A stretch of 64,000 bases of DNA from Pelagibius sp. (GCA_028280305.1 JANQMC010000070.1:1-64000), one strand, 5' to 3'. Counted from the first letter of the stretch, positions 41,989 through 51,278 are shown. Notes: generated by a model from the letters alone, not told the origin. Translations and numbers: made by a program.

Positions 41989-43269
41989 TCAGCGATAAAA
42001 GTATTCGACCAGGAACATAGGGATCGCCGGCACGTAGGTACAGATCAGGAGCACCGCCAGAAGTACGGCCACAAAGTAGACGTTCACTTTGGAGACCGCC
42101 CAGATATTGGCCCGCGCCACGGCACAGGAGGTGATCAGCACACTGGCAACCGGCGGCGTCTGCTGACCGATGGCGAGATTGAGCGTCACCACCAGACCGA
42201 AATGTACGGGGTCGATGCCCGCCGCCGCGATCAGCGGAATGACGATGGGCACCACCAGGATGATCGCCGCGGCGGAATGCAGGAAGAAGCCGATCACCAG
42301 GAAGAAGAAATTCAGGATCAGCAGGATCACGTACTTGTTGTCGGTGAAGTCGAGGATTGCCGCGGCCAGTTCCTGGGGCATCTGGGCGCGGGTCAGGAAA
42401 CCGCCCATCAGCACCGAGGCGGCAACCAGCAGCATGACCACCGCGGTCTGCATGCCGCCGTCCAGCATGGCGCGCTTCAGGTGACGCAGGTCGATCTGGC
42501 GGTACCAGAGCCCGACGAGGAAAGCGGCGATGACCGCCAGGCCTGCCGCTTCAGTCGCCGTGACGAAGCCGCCGAAGATACCGCCGAGGATGATGACCGG
42601 CAGGCTGAAGGCCGGTAGCGCCTCCAGGAAGGTCTGGCGCAGGTGGCGGAGATTGAAGGCCTCCTCCACCGGCAGGTTGTAGCGCCGGGCGAAGAGGTAG
42701 GCGACGAACATCAAGCCACCTGCCCCCATCAGCCCCGGCACCACACCGGCAACGAAAAGCTGCTCCACCGAGGTGTTGGCCGAGGTGGCATAGAGGATCA
42801 TCGGGATCGAGGGCGGAATGATGATCGCCAGCGAGGCCGACGAGGAGGTGACCGCGGCCGCCAGCGGCGCGGAGTAGCCGCGCTTTTTCATCTGCGGAAT
42901 CAGGATGGAGCCCAGCGCCGCCACATCGGCGACGGCGGACCCGGATATCTCGGCGAAGAACAGGGAGACGCCGATGTTCACCATCGCCAGCCCGCCCTTC
43001 ACGAAACCGATCAGCGCGGAGACAAAATTGATCAGCCGGTCGGTAACACCGCCGGCGTTCATGATCGCGCCGGCCAGCACAAACATGGGAATGGCGATCA
43101 GGGAAAACTTGGTGGAGCCGTCGTACATGTCCAGCGCAACGGTCACCAGACTGTCGGGGCCTTCGGTCAGCAATAGGCCGAGCACACCGGAGACCGCCAG
43201 GGCGACCGCTATGGGCACGTTGAGGCAGATCATCGCCACCAGGACGATGAAGATGAAGAGCATCAGCAT
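41989..43269 (-). CDS. dctM: TRAP transporter large permease
   Basis: This 426-residue inner-membrane protein has about 12 helices and forms the cation-coupled channel part of a TRAP uptake system. Characteristic blocks are LMLFIFIVLVAMICLNVPIA at the start, FFAEISGSAVADVAALGSIL near residue 108, and SLAIIIPPSIPMILYATSAN near 147. LNLAIGQQTPPVASVL is near 364. The gene starts four bases after dctQ and is followed by the crotonase after 10 bases. The whole set implies uptake and immediate CoA-dependent use of one organic acid. Confidence 0.94.
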   Translation of the reverse strand: MLMLFIFIVLVAMICLNVPIAVALAVSGVLGLLLTEGPDSLVTVALDMYDGSTKFSLIAIPMFVLAGAIMNAGGVTDRLINFVSALIGFVKGGLAMVNIGVSLFFAEISGSAVADVAALGSILIPQMKKRGYSAPLAAAVTSSSASLAIIIPPSIPMILYATSANTSVEQLFVAGVVPGLMGAGGLMFVAYLFARRYNLPVEEAFNLRHLRQTFLEALPAFSLPVIILGGIFGGFVTATEAAGLAVIAAFLVGLWYRQIDLRHLKRAMLDGGMQTAVVMLLVAASVLMGGFLTRAQMPQELAAAILDFTDNKYVILLILNFFFLVIGFFLHSAAAIILVVPIVIPLIAAAGIDPVHFGLVVTLNLAIGQQTPPVASVLITSCAVARANIWAVSKVNVYFVAVLLAVLLICTYVPAIPMFLVEYFYR

Positions 43270-43272
43270 GGA

Positions 43273-43836
43273 TCAGCGCCGTTCCGCATTCTGCATCTCC
43301 TGTTCAACCTCTTCCTCGATCTCGGCGTGTTCCAGAGAGATGCCCGCCATGGTCCTGCGCCAGTAGTCCGGCAAGCTGAGCAGCTCGCAAATGATGAAGA
43401 GAGCGGCGCCGATGGGTATCACCGACTGGGTCAACTGAACCGGCACCCAGGTGAGCGAGACCAGCCGGTCGCCTTCCAGAATCTCCAGAACCAGCATGCC
43501 GGCCCAGGCCATCAGGATGAAGAAACCGAGGACGATTGCTTCGGCCAGGATCAGGGCCAAGCGGCGCAGTCGAGGCGGAAACGACAGCAGAACCGAGTCA
43601 AAGCCGATGTGGCGGCGCTTCAGGGCCGCCAGGGCGGCGCCGTAGTAGGTAATCCAGGAAAGCTGGATCGCCGCCACCTCGTCGTACCAACTGAAGGAAT
43701 CGCCGGCCAACCGCACCAGCACCGCCGCGATGACCACTATGGTCAAGGCGATCATCAGGATGATGACAACCCATTCCAGCAACCACTCAAGGCTTCGTCT
43801 TGCCGCCGCAAGCACCGTTGCTATCTCCTTTGCCAC
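43273..43836 (-). CDS. dctQ: TRAP transporter small permease
   Basis: This 187-residue membrane protein has four helices, at about residues 17-40, 50-70, 90-115 and 128-152. WYDEVAAIQLSWITYYGAALA with KRRHIGFD follows the second helix, the typical DctQ core. It partners DctM and receives solute from DctP. The C-terminal 30 residues are strongly acidic (EHAEIEEEVEQEMQ). It is separated from dctP by 117 bases that contain a stable stem-loop, and from dctM by three bases. Confidence 0.92.
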   Translation of the reverse strand: MAKEIATVLAAARRSLEWLLEWVVIILMIALTIVVIAAVLVRLAGDSFSWYDEVAAIQLSWITYYGAALAALKRRHIGFDSVLLSFPPRLRRLALILAEAIVLGFFILMAWAGMLVLEILEGDRLVSLTWVPVQLTQSVIPIGAALFIICELLSLPDYWRRTMAGISLEHAEIEEEVEQEMQNAERR

Positions 43837-43903
43837 GGGCAGGACCCGGGGTCAGTGAGCCCGCAGGGCGGGACCATCGAGAAGAGAGGTGAGAGATCGG
43901 CAG

Positions 43904-43933
43904 GCCGGGCTGCGCGACAACGCACAACCCGGC
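43904..43933 (-). promoter_or_regulatory. Stem-loop between dctP and dctQ
   Basis: On the message (minus strand), GCCGGGTTGTGCG and CGCGCAGCCCGGC pair with two G-U wobbles around a TTGT loop. There is no T-run, so it is probably a processing or partial attenuation site that leaves more dctP than permease message, a known feature of binding-protein operons. Confidence 0.5.
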
Positions 43934-43953
43934 GCCTTACCGTTTTCAGGACC

Positions 43954-44949
43954 TTACGAGCCGTCCGCCAGACGCAGCACCGTGTCGATCAGATCCTTGC
44001 CGCCATCGACGCTGGACGCATACTCGTCATAGATCGGCTTGGAGGCTTCGACGAAGGCCGCCTTGTCGGCGGTGTTCACCTGAATGCCGCCGTCCTTCAG
44101 CTTCTGCAGCAGATCGGTTTCCAGGCGTGCAGCCTCTTCATAGACGAAGTCCTGGGTTTCCCGTCCGCATTGAACCAGCGCATCCTGAACGTTCTGCGGC
44201 AGCTTGGCGAAGTGCTTCTCCGACACCAGAACATAGGCCGGCGTGTAGACGTGGCCGGTGATGGACAGATACTTCTGCACTTCCTGGAACTTCGCCGACC
44301 AGATCTGGGCGTAGGGGTTTTCCTGGCCGTCGATCACCTTGGTCTGCAGGGCCGTGAAGACCTCCGAGAAGGCCATGGGTGTGGGGTTCGCGCCGTAGAG
44401 CTTGAACATCTTCACCCGCCAGGCACCGTTGGGGGTACGCAGCTTCACGCCGGCCAGGTCTTCCGGCTTGTTGATCGGGCGGGTGTTGTTGGTGATGTTG
44501 CGAAAGCCATTCTCAAACAAACCGATGATGCGGTAGCCCTTTTCCTGGGCCGCCTTCTGGAAGGTGCTGTCCATCAGTTCGGCCTGGACCCGGCGCATGT
44601 GGTCGCGGTCCTGGATGATATAGGGCATCTCGAAGACGCCGAAGACATCGGCGACCGAGGACATTACCGAAGAGGGCAATGCAAAATCCACCTGACCCAG
44701 CTTCAACTTCTGCAACAGTTCCTTGTCCTTGCCGAGCTGGGAGGCCCCGAAGGTCTGCACCTCGGCGGCATCGCCCAGCGCCGTGTTGGAGCAGGCAGCA
44801 AAAGCATTCACGGAAGTCTCGAAAAGCGAGCCGGGCTGACCCACGTGGCCGAACTTCAGGGTCATCTTCTCGGCCATGGCCGGGCTTGCAAGAACGGAAA
44901 TCAAGGCGGCCCCGCCGGCTGCTCCTGTCAGGATCTTTGCTAACTTCAT
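43954..44949 (-). CDS. dctP: TRAP transporter substrate-binding protein, DctP family
   Basis: This 331-residue periplasmic receptor has a signal peptide with cleavage likely after SPAMA near residue 26. The mature start is EKMTLKFGHVGQPGSLFE. Family blocks include KLKLGQVDFALPSSVMSS, the carboxylate-binding Arg region AGVKLRTPNGAWRVKMFKLY near 178 and MAFSEVFTALQTKVIDGQEN near 202. The conserved Arg suggests an organic acid ligand. GGGAGGAACC precedes the ATG. It follows the aminotransferase gene by 49 bases and is separated from dctQ by a stem-loop. Confidence 0.94.
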   Translation of the reverse strand: MKLAKILTGAAGGAALISVLASPAMAEKMTLKFGHVGQPGSLFETSVNAFAACSNTALGDAAEVQTFGASQLGKDKELLQKLKLGQVDFALPSSVMSSVADVFGVFEMPYIIQDRDHMRRVQAELMDSTFQKAAQEKGYRIIGLFENGFRNITNNTRPINKPEDLAGVKLRTPNGAWRVKMFKLYGANPTPMAFSEVFTALQTKVIDGQENPYAQIWSAKFQEVQKYLSITGHVYTPAYVLVSEKHFAKLPQNVQDALVQCGRETQDFVYEEAARLETDLLQKLKDGGIQVNTADKAAFVEASKPIYDEYASSVDGGKDLIDTVLRLADGS

Positions 44950-44998
44950 GATGGTTCCTCCCGTTGGGTTTCTTTTTTATCTTCTTTGTTTTGGCCGG

Positions 44999-46204
44999 TT
45001 ACTCAGCCGCCGAGGCGGACGTCTGTTCGCGTCCGCTTAGATAGTCCAGCGCCGCCTGGGCGCCGCCGCGCCGATGGGTGACGCCGGAAAGCTCCAGCCC
45101 CATCTCCACACCGGAGAGGGTGCCCATCAGCATCAGATCGTTGAAATCGCCCAGGTGACCGATGCGGAAAACCTTGTCGGCGACCTTGGAGAGGCCGTTG
45201 CCGAGCGACATGTTGAAGTTTTCCAGGGTCGTCTTGCGAAAGGCATCGGCGCTCTGGCCTTCGGGCATCAGCACCGCGGTCAGCGAGCCGGAATAGTGAC
45301 GCGGTTCCAGGCAGAGCACCTCCAGCCCCCAGGCCCGCACCGCGCGGCGTGCCGCTTCGCCATGACGCTGATGGCGCGCAAAGACGTTGTCGAGCCCCTC
45401 CTCCTGCAGCATATCGACGGCCTCCACCAAGCCGTAGAGCAGATTGGTCGCCGGGGTATAGGGGAAATAGCCCTTGGCGTTGGGTTCGGCCATTTCCTCC
45501 CAGGACCAATAGGCCCGCGGCAGGCCGGCGTTCTTCGAGGCCGCTTCGGCCTTGGCGCTGACGGCGTTGAAGGAAAGGCCCGGCGGCAGCATCAATCCCT
45601 TCTGCGAGCCGGCCACCGTGACGTCGACACCCCACTCGTCATGGCGATAGTCGATGGAGGCAAGCGAAGAGATGGTATCCACCATCAGCAGGGCCGGATG
45701 CCCCGCCGCATCGATGGCCCGGCGGATCTCCGGCACCTGGGTGACCGAGCCGGTCGAGGTTTCGTTGTGAACCACGCAGACGGCCTTGATCTCCTGCCCG
45801 CTGTCGGCGCGCAGGCGTTCCTCGATGGCTTCGGGATCGGCGCCGTGACGCCAGTCACCGGCGATGAACTCCGGCTGCAGGCCGAGGCGCTGGGCCAGGC
45901 GGTTCCACAGCGTCGCGAAGTGGCCGGTCTCGTACATCAGCACCTTGTCGCCCGGCGAAAGGGTGTTCACCAGCGCGGCTTCCCAGGCGCCGGTGCCCGA
46001 CGCCGGGTAGATCACGACAGAGCCTTCGGTTTTGAAGACCGCCTTCATGCCTTCCAGCGCCTTCATTCCGACATCGGCGAAGGCAGGGCCGCGGTGATCC
46101 ATGGTGGGGAGATCCATCGCCCGCAGTACCCGGTCGGGCACATTGGTCGGTCCCGGAATTTGTAAGAAGTGACGGCCGGGCGAAGCCCCCTGGCGTCCTG
46201 ACAT
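44999..46204 (-). CDS. Class V aminotransferase, serine/alanine-glyoxylate type
   Basis: This 401-residue PLP enzyme opens with IPGPTNVPDRVLRAMD, the substrate loop of serine-glyoxylate and alanine-glyoxylate aminotransferases. ASGTGAWEAALVN near 68 binds PLP phosphate, MVDTISS near 174 holds the ring-nitrogen Asp, and K202 in AGSQKGLMLPPG is the Schiff-base lysine. It should transfer an amino group to glyoxylate or a similar 2-oxo acid. The related aspartate-glyoxylate enzyme BhcA cannot be ruled out, but none of its partner genes is here. It leads the leftward TRAP operon and is divergent from a 2-hydroxyacid dehydrogenase that could supply its 2-oxo acid. Confidence 0.88.
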   Translation of the reverse strand: MSGRQGASPGRHFLQIPGPTNVPDRVLRAMDLPTMDHRGPAFADVGMKALEGMKAVFKTEGSVVIYPASGTGAWEAALVNTLSPGDKVLMYETGHFATLWNRLAQRLGLQPEFIAGDWRHGADPEAIEERLRADSGQEIKAVCVVHNETSTGSVTQVPEIRRAIDAAGHPALLMVDTISSLASIDYRHDEWGVDVTVAGSQKGLMLPPGLSFNAVSAKAEAASKNAGLPRAYWSWEEMAEPNAKGYFPYTPATNLLYGLVEAVDMLQEEGLDNVFARHQRHGEAARRAVRAWGLEVLCLEPRHYSGSLTAVLMPEGQSADAFRKTTLENFNMSLGNGLSKVADKVFRIGHLGDFNDLMLMGTLSGVEMGLELSGVTHRRGGAQAALDYLSGREQTSASAAE

Positions 46205-46292
46205 CTAGTGTTCCTCCCTGCGCTCCGCTTTTCCCGAACGCCGCAGCGTTGCTCGATCGGAGGGCTTGCATCCGCCCGGATAAAGCGGATAT

Positions 46293-46312
46293 GAATACTG
46301 AATACAAAATAC
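46293..46312. promoter_or_regulatory. Candidate GntR-type operator cluster
   Basis: GAATAC, GAATAC and AATAC recur at 46293, 46300 and 46308 in an A/T-rich stretch between the divergent aminotransferase and FAD/Fe-S dehydrogenase genes. GntR/FCD proteins bind short A/T-rich sites of this size, and the regulator gene lies in the rightward operon. Pattern evidence only. Confidence 0.35.
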
Positions 46313-46331
46313 AAATTTGAGGCGGCTGTCA

Positions 46332-49300
46332 ATGGGCGCTGCAACGCAGGGAGACGAGAAAAGACCGGAAGGCGGCGGCTACACAGCCACGGGTCCGGCC
46401 GCGGATCTTGTTGCCCGGCTCGACGCAGCCCTGGAGGGCGAGGCCTACGGCGATGCTTTCTCCCGCGGCCGCTACGCCACCGACGCCTCGATCTATCAGA
46501 TCATGCCGCGCGCCGTGGTGGTGCCCAGAACCATGGCGGACGTGGAAGCCACCCTAGCCATCGCCCGCGCGGCCGGTGTGCCGGTTCTGCCGCGCGGCGG
46601 CGGCACCTCGCAATGCGGCCAGACCGTCAACGATGCCGTCGTCATCGACTTCACCAAGCACCTGAACCGCATCCTCTCCGTCGATACGGTGAACGCAACG
46701 GCGGAGGTCGAGCCCGGTCTGGTGCTGGACCATCTGAACGCCGCCCTGAAGCAGCACGGCCTCTGGTTTCCGGTCGACGTCTCCACCGCCTCGCGCGCGA
46801 CCCTGGGCGGCATGGCAGCGAACAACTCCTGCGGCGCGCGTTCCATCCGCTACGGCACCATGCGCGACAACGTGCTGGGGATCGACGCCCTGCTGGCCGA
46901 CGGCAGCCGCATGGATTTCGGCCCGGTGCCCCAGGATCTGGCCGGGGTCAACAGCCCGAGCCCGAAACATGATCTGTTCCGCGAGCTGCTCGACCTCGGC
47001 CAGCGCGAAGCGGAGGAAATCAAGGCACGGTTTCCCGACCTGATGCGCCGGGTCGGCGGCTACAACATCGATGCGCTGGTGCCCAACGGCCCCGCCAACA
47101 ACCTCTCGCATCTGCTGGTCGGCTCCGAAGGCACACTGGCGGTCAGCGAGAAGATCAAGCTGCAGCTCGCCCCCCTGCCGAAGAACAAAGTGCTGGGAAT
47201 CTGTCATTTCCCGAGCTTTTACGAGGCGATGGATTCGGCGCGCCATCTGGTCACCCTGGGCCCGACGGCGGTGGAACTGATTGACCGCACGATGATCGAG
47301 CTGAGCCGCGACATCCCGCTCTTCCGGCCCATTGTCGACCGCTTCGTGCGTGGCGAGCCGGAAGCCCTGCTTCTCGTCGAGTTCGCCGAGGAAGACCAGG
47401 ACGAGAACCTCCGCCGCCTGCAGGCCCTGGGCGATATGATGGCGGCGCTCGGTTTTCGCTGGGGCGATCCGGGCAAGAAGGACGGCGGCGTGGTGGAGGC
47501 CATCGACCCGGACTTCCAGAAACAGATCTTCGGTGTCCGCGCCCAGGGCCTCAACATCATGATGTCCATGAAGGCGGAGGGAAAACCGGTTTCCTTCGTC
47601 GAAGACTGTGCTGTGCGTCTGGAGGACCTGGCCGACTACACCCAGCGTCTGACGGAGATCTTCCACAAACACGGCACCACCGGCACCTGGTACGCCCATG
47701 CCTCGGTCGGCACCCTGCACGTCCGTCCGGTGCTGAATCTGCGCCTGGATAACGACGTGAAGGCGATGCGGGCCATCGCCGAAGAAGCTTTCGAGATGGT
47801 GCGCGAATACCGCGGCTCCCACTCCGGCGAGCACGGCGACGGCATCGTCCGGTCGGAGTTCCACCGCGAGATGTTCGGCGACCGCATGGTCGAGAGTTTC
47901 GAGTGGGTGAAAGACCGCCTGGACCCCGACGCGCTGTTGAACCCAGGCAAGATCGTACGGCCGCCGAAAATGGACGACCGCAACCTGTTCCGCTATCCGC
48001 CCGACTACAAGGTGCCGGAACTGCGCAGCGTCTTTGATTGGGCCGGCTACCCCGGGGCCGGGCGCGGCCTGCAGGGCGCGGTGGAGATGTGCAACAACAA
48101 CGGCGCCTGCCGCAAGATCGGCGACGGCGTGATGTGCCCCTCCTACCGTGTCACCCGCAACGAGCGGGATCTTGTGCGCGGCCGCGCCAACACGCTGCGC
48201 CTGGCGATCTCCGGCCAATTGGGGCCTGAGGCCATGACCGCCGACGCCATGGCGGATACCATGAAGCTCTGCGTCTCCTGCAAGGGCTGCCGCCGCGAAT
48301 GCCCGACCGGCGTCGATATGGCGAAGATGAAGATCGAGGTATTGGCGGCCCGCGCCGAAAAGCACGGCCTTTCCCTGCGCGACCGCATGGTCGCAAATCT
48401 CCCACGCTATGCCCCCTGGGCGGCGCGTTTCGCCGGATTGATGAACCTGCGCGACCGCCTGCCGGGCGCAGCGAAGCTTTCGGAAATCTTGCTCGGCCTC
48501 AGCGCCGAGCGCAGGCTGCCGCTCTGGCATAGCGAGCCCTACCGGCCTGATCCAGGGGAGAACGACGCAGCGGAGATCATCCTCTTCGCCGATACCTTCA
48601 ACCGCTACTTCGAGCCGGAAAACCTGCGCGCCGCCGAAACGGTGTTGCGCCGCGCCGGCCTGAAGGTGGGGCATGCCCTGCCGGAAAACAGCACGCGGCC
48701 ACTGTGCTGCGGGCGTACCTATCTGGCTGCCGGGCTGGTCGAGGACGCCAAGGCGGAGATGCGGCGCACCATCGCGGCGGTGAAGCCGGTGCTGGAGCGC
48801 GGCGGTTTCGTCGTCGGGCTCGAACCCTCCTGCCTCCTCACCTTCCGCGACGAGGCCCCTGCCCTGCTGGGCGACGACTGGTCGGCCGAACTTGGCAGCC
48901 GGGTCCTGCTGTTCGAGGAGTTCATCGCCCGAAAGCAGGAAGCCGGGGACTTCGACCTTCCCCTTGGGTCCTTGGCCCAGAACAAGGCCCTTCTGCACGG
49001 CCACTGCCATCAGAAAGCCTTCAACGCTGTTACACCGGTGCAGCAGGTTCTCGGCAAGATCCCCGGACTTGCGGTAGACTTGGTCGAGTCGTCCTGCTGC
49101 GGGATGGCCGGGGCTTTCGGCTATCAGGCCGAGACGCTGGAGGTTTCCCGCGCCATGGGCGAGCTCAGCCTGCTGCCGGCGGTGCGGGCGGCGGACAAGG
49201 ATACGATTGTGGTGGCCGACGGCACCTCCTGCCGGCATCAGATCGCCGACGGCAGCAGCCGGGAGGCGGTCCATGTCGCCGTGGTGCTGGAGCGCGCGAG

Positions 49301-49337
49301 CCGGGCCCCCGAGAGTCATGAGTTGGGAATGCAATGA
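46332..49337 (+). CDS. FAD-binding and 4Fe-4S-containing D-2-hydroxyacid dehydrogenase (YdiJ-like)
   Basis: This 1001-residue fused enzyme has an N-terminal FAD-binding PCMH domain (PRGGGTSQCGQTV near 85, STASRATLGGMAANNSCGAR near 155). The FAD-oxidase C-domain follows, with HASVGTLHVRPVLNLR near 457 and GEHGDGIVRSEF. The iron-sulfur part comes next: CNNNGACRKIGDGVMCPS near 587 and CVSCKGCRRECPTG near 647. Two cysteine-rich CCG domains (RPLCCGRTYL and SSCCGMAGAF) end the protein. It combines GlcD and GlcF in one chain, as in E. coli YdiJ, a D-2-hydroxyglutarate dehydrogenase. The ATG at 46332 follows GAGGCGG; a TTG five codons upstream is possible. It overlaps gntR by four bases. Confidence 0.92.
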   Translation: MGAATQGDEKRPEGGGYTATGPAADLVARLDAALEGEAYGDAFSRGRYATDASIYQIMPRAVVVPRTMADVEATLAIARAAGVPVLPRGGGTSQCGQTVNDAVVIDFTKHLNRILSVDTVNATAEVEPGLVLDHLNAALKQHGLWFPVDVSTASRATLGGMAANNSCGARSIRYGTMRDNVLGIDALLADGSRMDFGPVPQDLAGVNSPSPKHDLFRELLDLGQREAEEIKARFPDLMRRVGGYNIDALVPNGPANNLSHLLVGSEGTLAVSEKIKLQLAPLPKNKVLGICHFPSFYEAMDSARHLVTLGPTAVELIDRTMIELSRDIPLFRPIVDRFVRGEPEALLLVEFAEEDQDENLRRLQALGDMMAALGFRWGDPGKKDGGVVEAIDPDFQKQIFGVRAQGLNIMMSMKAEGKPVSFVEDCAVRLEDLADYTQRLTEIFHKHGTTGTWYAHASVGTLHVRPVLNLRLDNDVKAMRAIAEEAFEMVREYRGSHSGEHGDGIVRSEFHREMFGDRMVESFEWVKDRLDPDALLNPGKIVRPPKMDDRNLFRYPPDYKVPELRSVFDWAGYPGAGRGLQGAVEMCNNNGACRKIGDGVMCPSYRVTRNERDLVRGRANTLRLAISGQLGPEAMTADAMADTMKLCVSCKGCRRECPTGVDMAKMKIEVLAARAEKHGLSLRDRMVANLPRYAPWAARFAGLMNLRDRLPGAAKLSEILLGLSAERRLPLWHSEPYRPDPGENDAAEIILFADTFNRYFEPENLRAAETVLRRAGLKVGHALPENSTRPLCCGRTYLAAGLVEDAKAEMRRTIAAVKPVLERGGFVVGLEPSCLLTFRDEAPALLGDDWSAELGSRVLLFEEFIARKQEAGDFDLPLGSLAQNKALLHGHCHQKAFNAVTPVQQVLGKIPGLAVDLVESSCCGMAGAFGYQAETLEVSRAMGELSLLPAVRAADKDTIVVADGTSCRHQIADGSSREAVHVAVVLERASRAPESHELGMQ

Positions 49338-50002
49338 GCCTGACGGAAACCATCGACCGCCGCCCGCTGCACCACGAACTGGTGGACCGGCTGCGTGACA
49401 TGATCATCGAAGGACAGCTTGAGGCGGGGCAGAAGATCTCCGAGAAGGCGCTCTGTGAGCGCTTCGGCGTTTCCCGCACCCCCCTGCGCGAAGCCGTGAA
49501 GATACTCGCGGCCGAGGGCTTTCTGGATCTGACGCCGCACCGCGGCGCCTCGGTCGTGAAACTCACCCTGAAGGACTTCGAAGAAGCGCTGCCGATCATG
49601 GGCGCGCTGGACGCCGTCGCCGGGGAGCTGGCCTGCCAGAACGCGACGGAAGCCGAGATCGCCGAACTTGAAGAGCTGACCGCGCGGATGACGGAGCGCT
49701 TCGAGGCCGAGGACCTTGCCGGCTACTACAAGCTGAATTCCCGCATCCACCAGCTGATCATGGAGATGGCGCGCAACCCGACCCTGACCCGCTCGACCCG
49801 GGTCTTGTCGGAGCGTATGCGCCGCGCCCGCTATGAACTGGTGATGTCACCGGCGCGTTGGGCCCAGGCCGTGGAAGAACACCAGGCCATGGTGAAAGCG
49901 ATCCGCAACCGCAAGGGCGTGCAGCTCGGCCGCATCATGAAGGTCCACGTCATCCACAAGCTGCAGGACCTGCAGGCTCACCTCTTCGCCGACGAGCACT
50001 AG
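49334..50002 (+). CDS. GntR family transcriptional regulator with FCD domain
   Basis: This 222-residue regulator has a winged helix-turn-helix at residues 12-75 (HHELVDRLRDMIIEGQLEAG and SRTPLREAVKILAAEGF) and an all-helical FCD ligand domain from about 80. The domain has the metal-site pattern of ALDAVAGELA, YYKLNSRIHQLI and EEHQAMVKAI with its histidines. FCD proteins usually bind an organic acid and repress its catabolic genes. The ATGA overlap with the dehydrogenase gene makes this operon its clearest target, and the divergent TRAP operon the second. Confidence 0.92.
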   Translation: MSLTETIDRRPLHHELVDRLRDMIIEGQLEAGQKISEKALCERFGVSRTPLREAVKILAAEGFLDLTPHRGASVVKLTLKDFEEALPIMGALDAVAGELACQNATEAEIAELEELTARMTERFEAEDLAGYYKLNSRIHQLIMEMARNPTLTRSTRVLSERMRRARYELVMSPARWAQAVEEHQAMVKAIRNRKGVQLGRIMKVHVIHKLQDLQAHLFADEH

Positions 50003-50242
50003 ATCCTTCGCGGTTCCGGTCGAATCCGGTCTTAGCCGCAGTCTCAGCCTCAACAGAGGCCACCCGGCCCCGCACTCCCCCTCAGGTTGGTCAGGCCAGC
50101 AGCAATGCGAGCCTGGATTGCCGGAGGACGGGAATTCAATTCGCCCTGTGACATAAGTTTGCCAACAACCTGAAAATCCCGCACCATGTTCTTGTCACAA
50201 AAACTTCAAAAAACTGTCATGTGACGATAGGGAGGACACTCA

Positions 50243-51274
50243 ATGAAAAGAACGTTCGTTTTGGCTCTGGGCGCTGCGGCGCTGGGGCTTGGGGCGGCCG
50301 CTTTGCCGGCACAGGCAGCGGGCAAACTCACCTACTATTGCAGCGCCCAGGAAGACTGGTGCCAGTTGATGGCGCGGAGCTTCGAGGAAGCCACCGGCAT
50401 TGACGTCAACATGACCCGCAAGAGCTCCGGGGAGACCTATGCGCAGGTCCGCGCAGAAGCGAGCAACCCCAAGGGCGATGTTTGGTGGGGCGGCACCGGC
50501 GATCCGCATCTGCAGGCGGCCGAGGAAGGCTTGACCGAGCCCTATGTTTCCCCCATGCGCGGCGAGCTGAACGACTGGGCCATCTCCCAGGCGAGCTCCG
50601 CCGATGACAAGACCATCGGGATCTACTCCGGCGCCCTGGGCTACGGCTACAACGAGGATCTGTTGAAGGCCAACAACCTGCCGGTTCCGGCCTGCTGGAA
50701 GGATCTGCTGAAGCCGGAGTACAAGGGCCACGTGCAGATGGCCAATCCGAATTCATCGGGCACCGCCTACACGACGCTGGCGACCATCGTGCAGCTCTTC
50801 GGCGAAGACGAAGGCTTTGAGTTCATGAAGGGCCTTCACAAGAACATCAACCAGTACACCAAGTCCGGCTCGGCCCCCATCAAGGCTGCAGGCCGCGGCG
50901 AAAACACCATCGGCATCGTCTTCATGCATGATGCGGTGAAACAGGCCGTCGCCGGATTCCCGATCAAGGTCGTGGCGCCCTGCGAAGGCACCGGCTACGA
51001 GATCGGCTCCATGTCGATCATCAAAGGCGCGCGCAACCTGGAGAACGCCAAGAAGTTCTACGATTGGGCGCTCTCCAAGGAAGCCCAGACCCTGGCCCTG
51101 CAGGTAAAGGCCTATCAGGTGCCGTCCAACAAAGCCTCGGAGACCTCGCCCAAAGCGCCGGATCTTTCGAGCATCAAGCTGATCGACTACGACTTCAACA
51201 AGTACGGCTCCAGCGAAGAGCGCAAGCGCCTCTTGAAGAAGTGGGACGACGAGGTTTCGACCCTGCCGCAATAG
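50243..51274 (+). CDS. ABC importer substrate-binding protein (Fbp/AfuA-like)
   Basis: This 343-residue periplasmic protein has a signal peptide with cleavage likely after LPAQA at residue 25. The mature start KLTYYCSAQEDWCQLMARSF and block KGDVWWGGTGDPHLQAAEEG match the extracellular solute-binding group used by Fbp-like transporters for iron, phosphonates, thiamine or polyamines. The adjacent tyrosine pair that binds ferric iron in FbpA is not evident in the expected C-half, so iron is not favoured. GGGAGGACACTC precedes the ATG. The permease gene starts five bases after the stop. Confidence 0.9.
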   Translation: MKRTFVLALGAAALGLGAAALPAQAAGKLTYYCSAQEDWCQLMARSFEEATGIDVNMTRKSSGETYAQVRAEASNPKGDVWWGGTGDPHLQAAEEGLTEPYVSPMRGELNDWAISQASSADDKTIGIYSGALGYGYNEDLLKANNLPVPACWKDLLKPEYKGHVQMANPNSSGTAYTTLATIVQLFGEDEGFEFMKGLHKNINQYTKSGSAPIKAAGRGENTIGIVFMHDAVKQAVAGFPIKVVAPCEGTGYEIGSMSIIKGARNLENAKKFYDWALSKEAQTLALQVKAYQVPSNKASETSPKAPDLSSIKLIDYDFNKYGSSEERKRLLKKWDDEVSTLPQ

Positions 51275-51278
51275 GACC

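Noticed and set aside
44999..46204. Beta-hydroxyaspartate cycle aminotransferase (BhcA)
   Set aside because: The enzyme is of the right family, but no dehydratase, aldolase or iminosuccinate reductase gene is present, so the cycle cannot be claimed.
46554..49334. Long open frame of 926 codons on the minus strand opposite the FAD/Fe-S dehydrogenase
   Set aside because: Composition is dominated by His, Gln, Asp, Gly, Arg and Ala with no fold pattern, as expected opposite a high-GC gene. The plus strand has complete conserved motifs.
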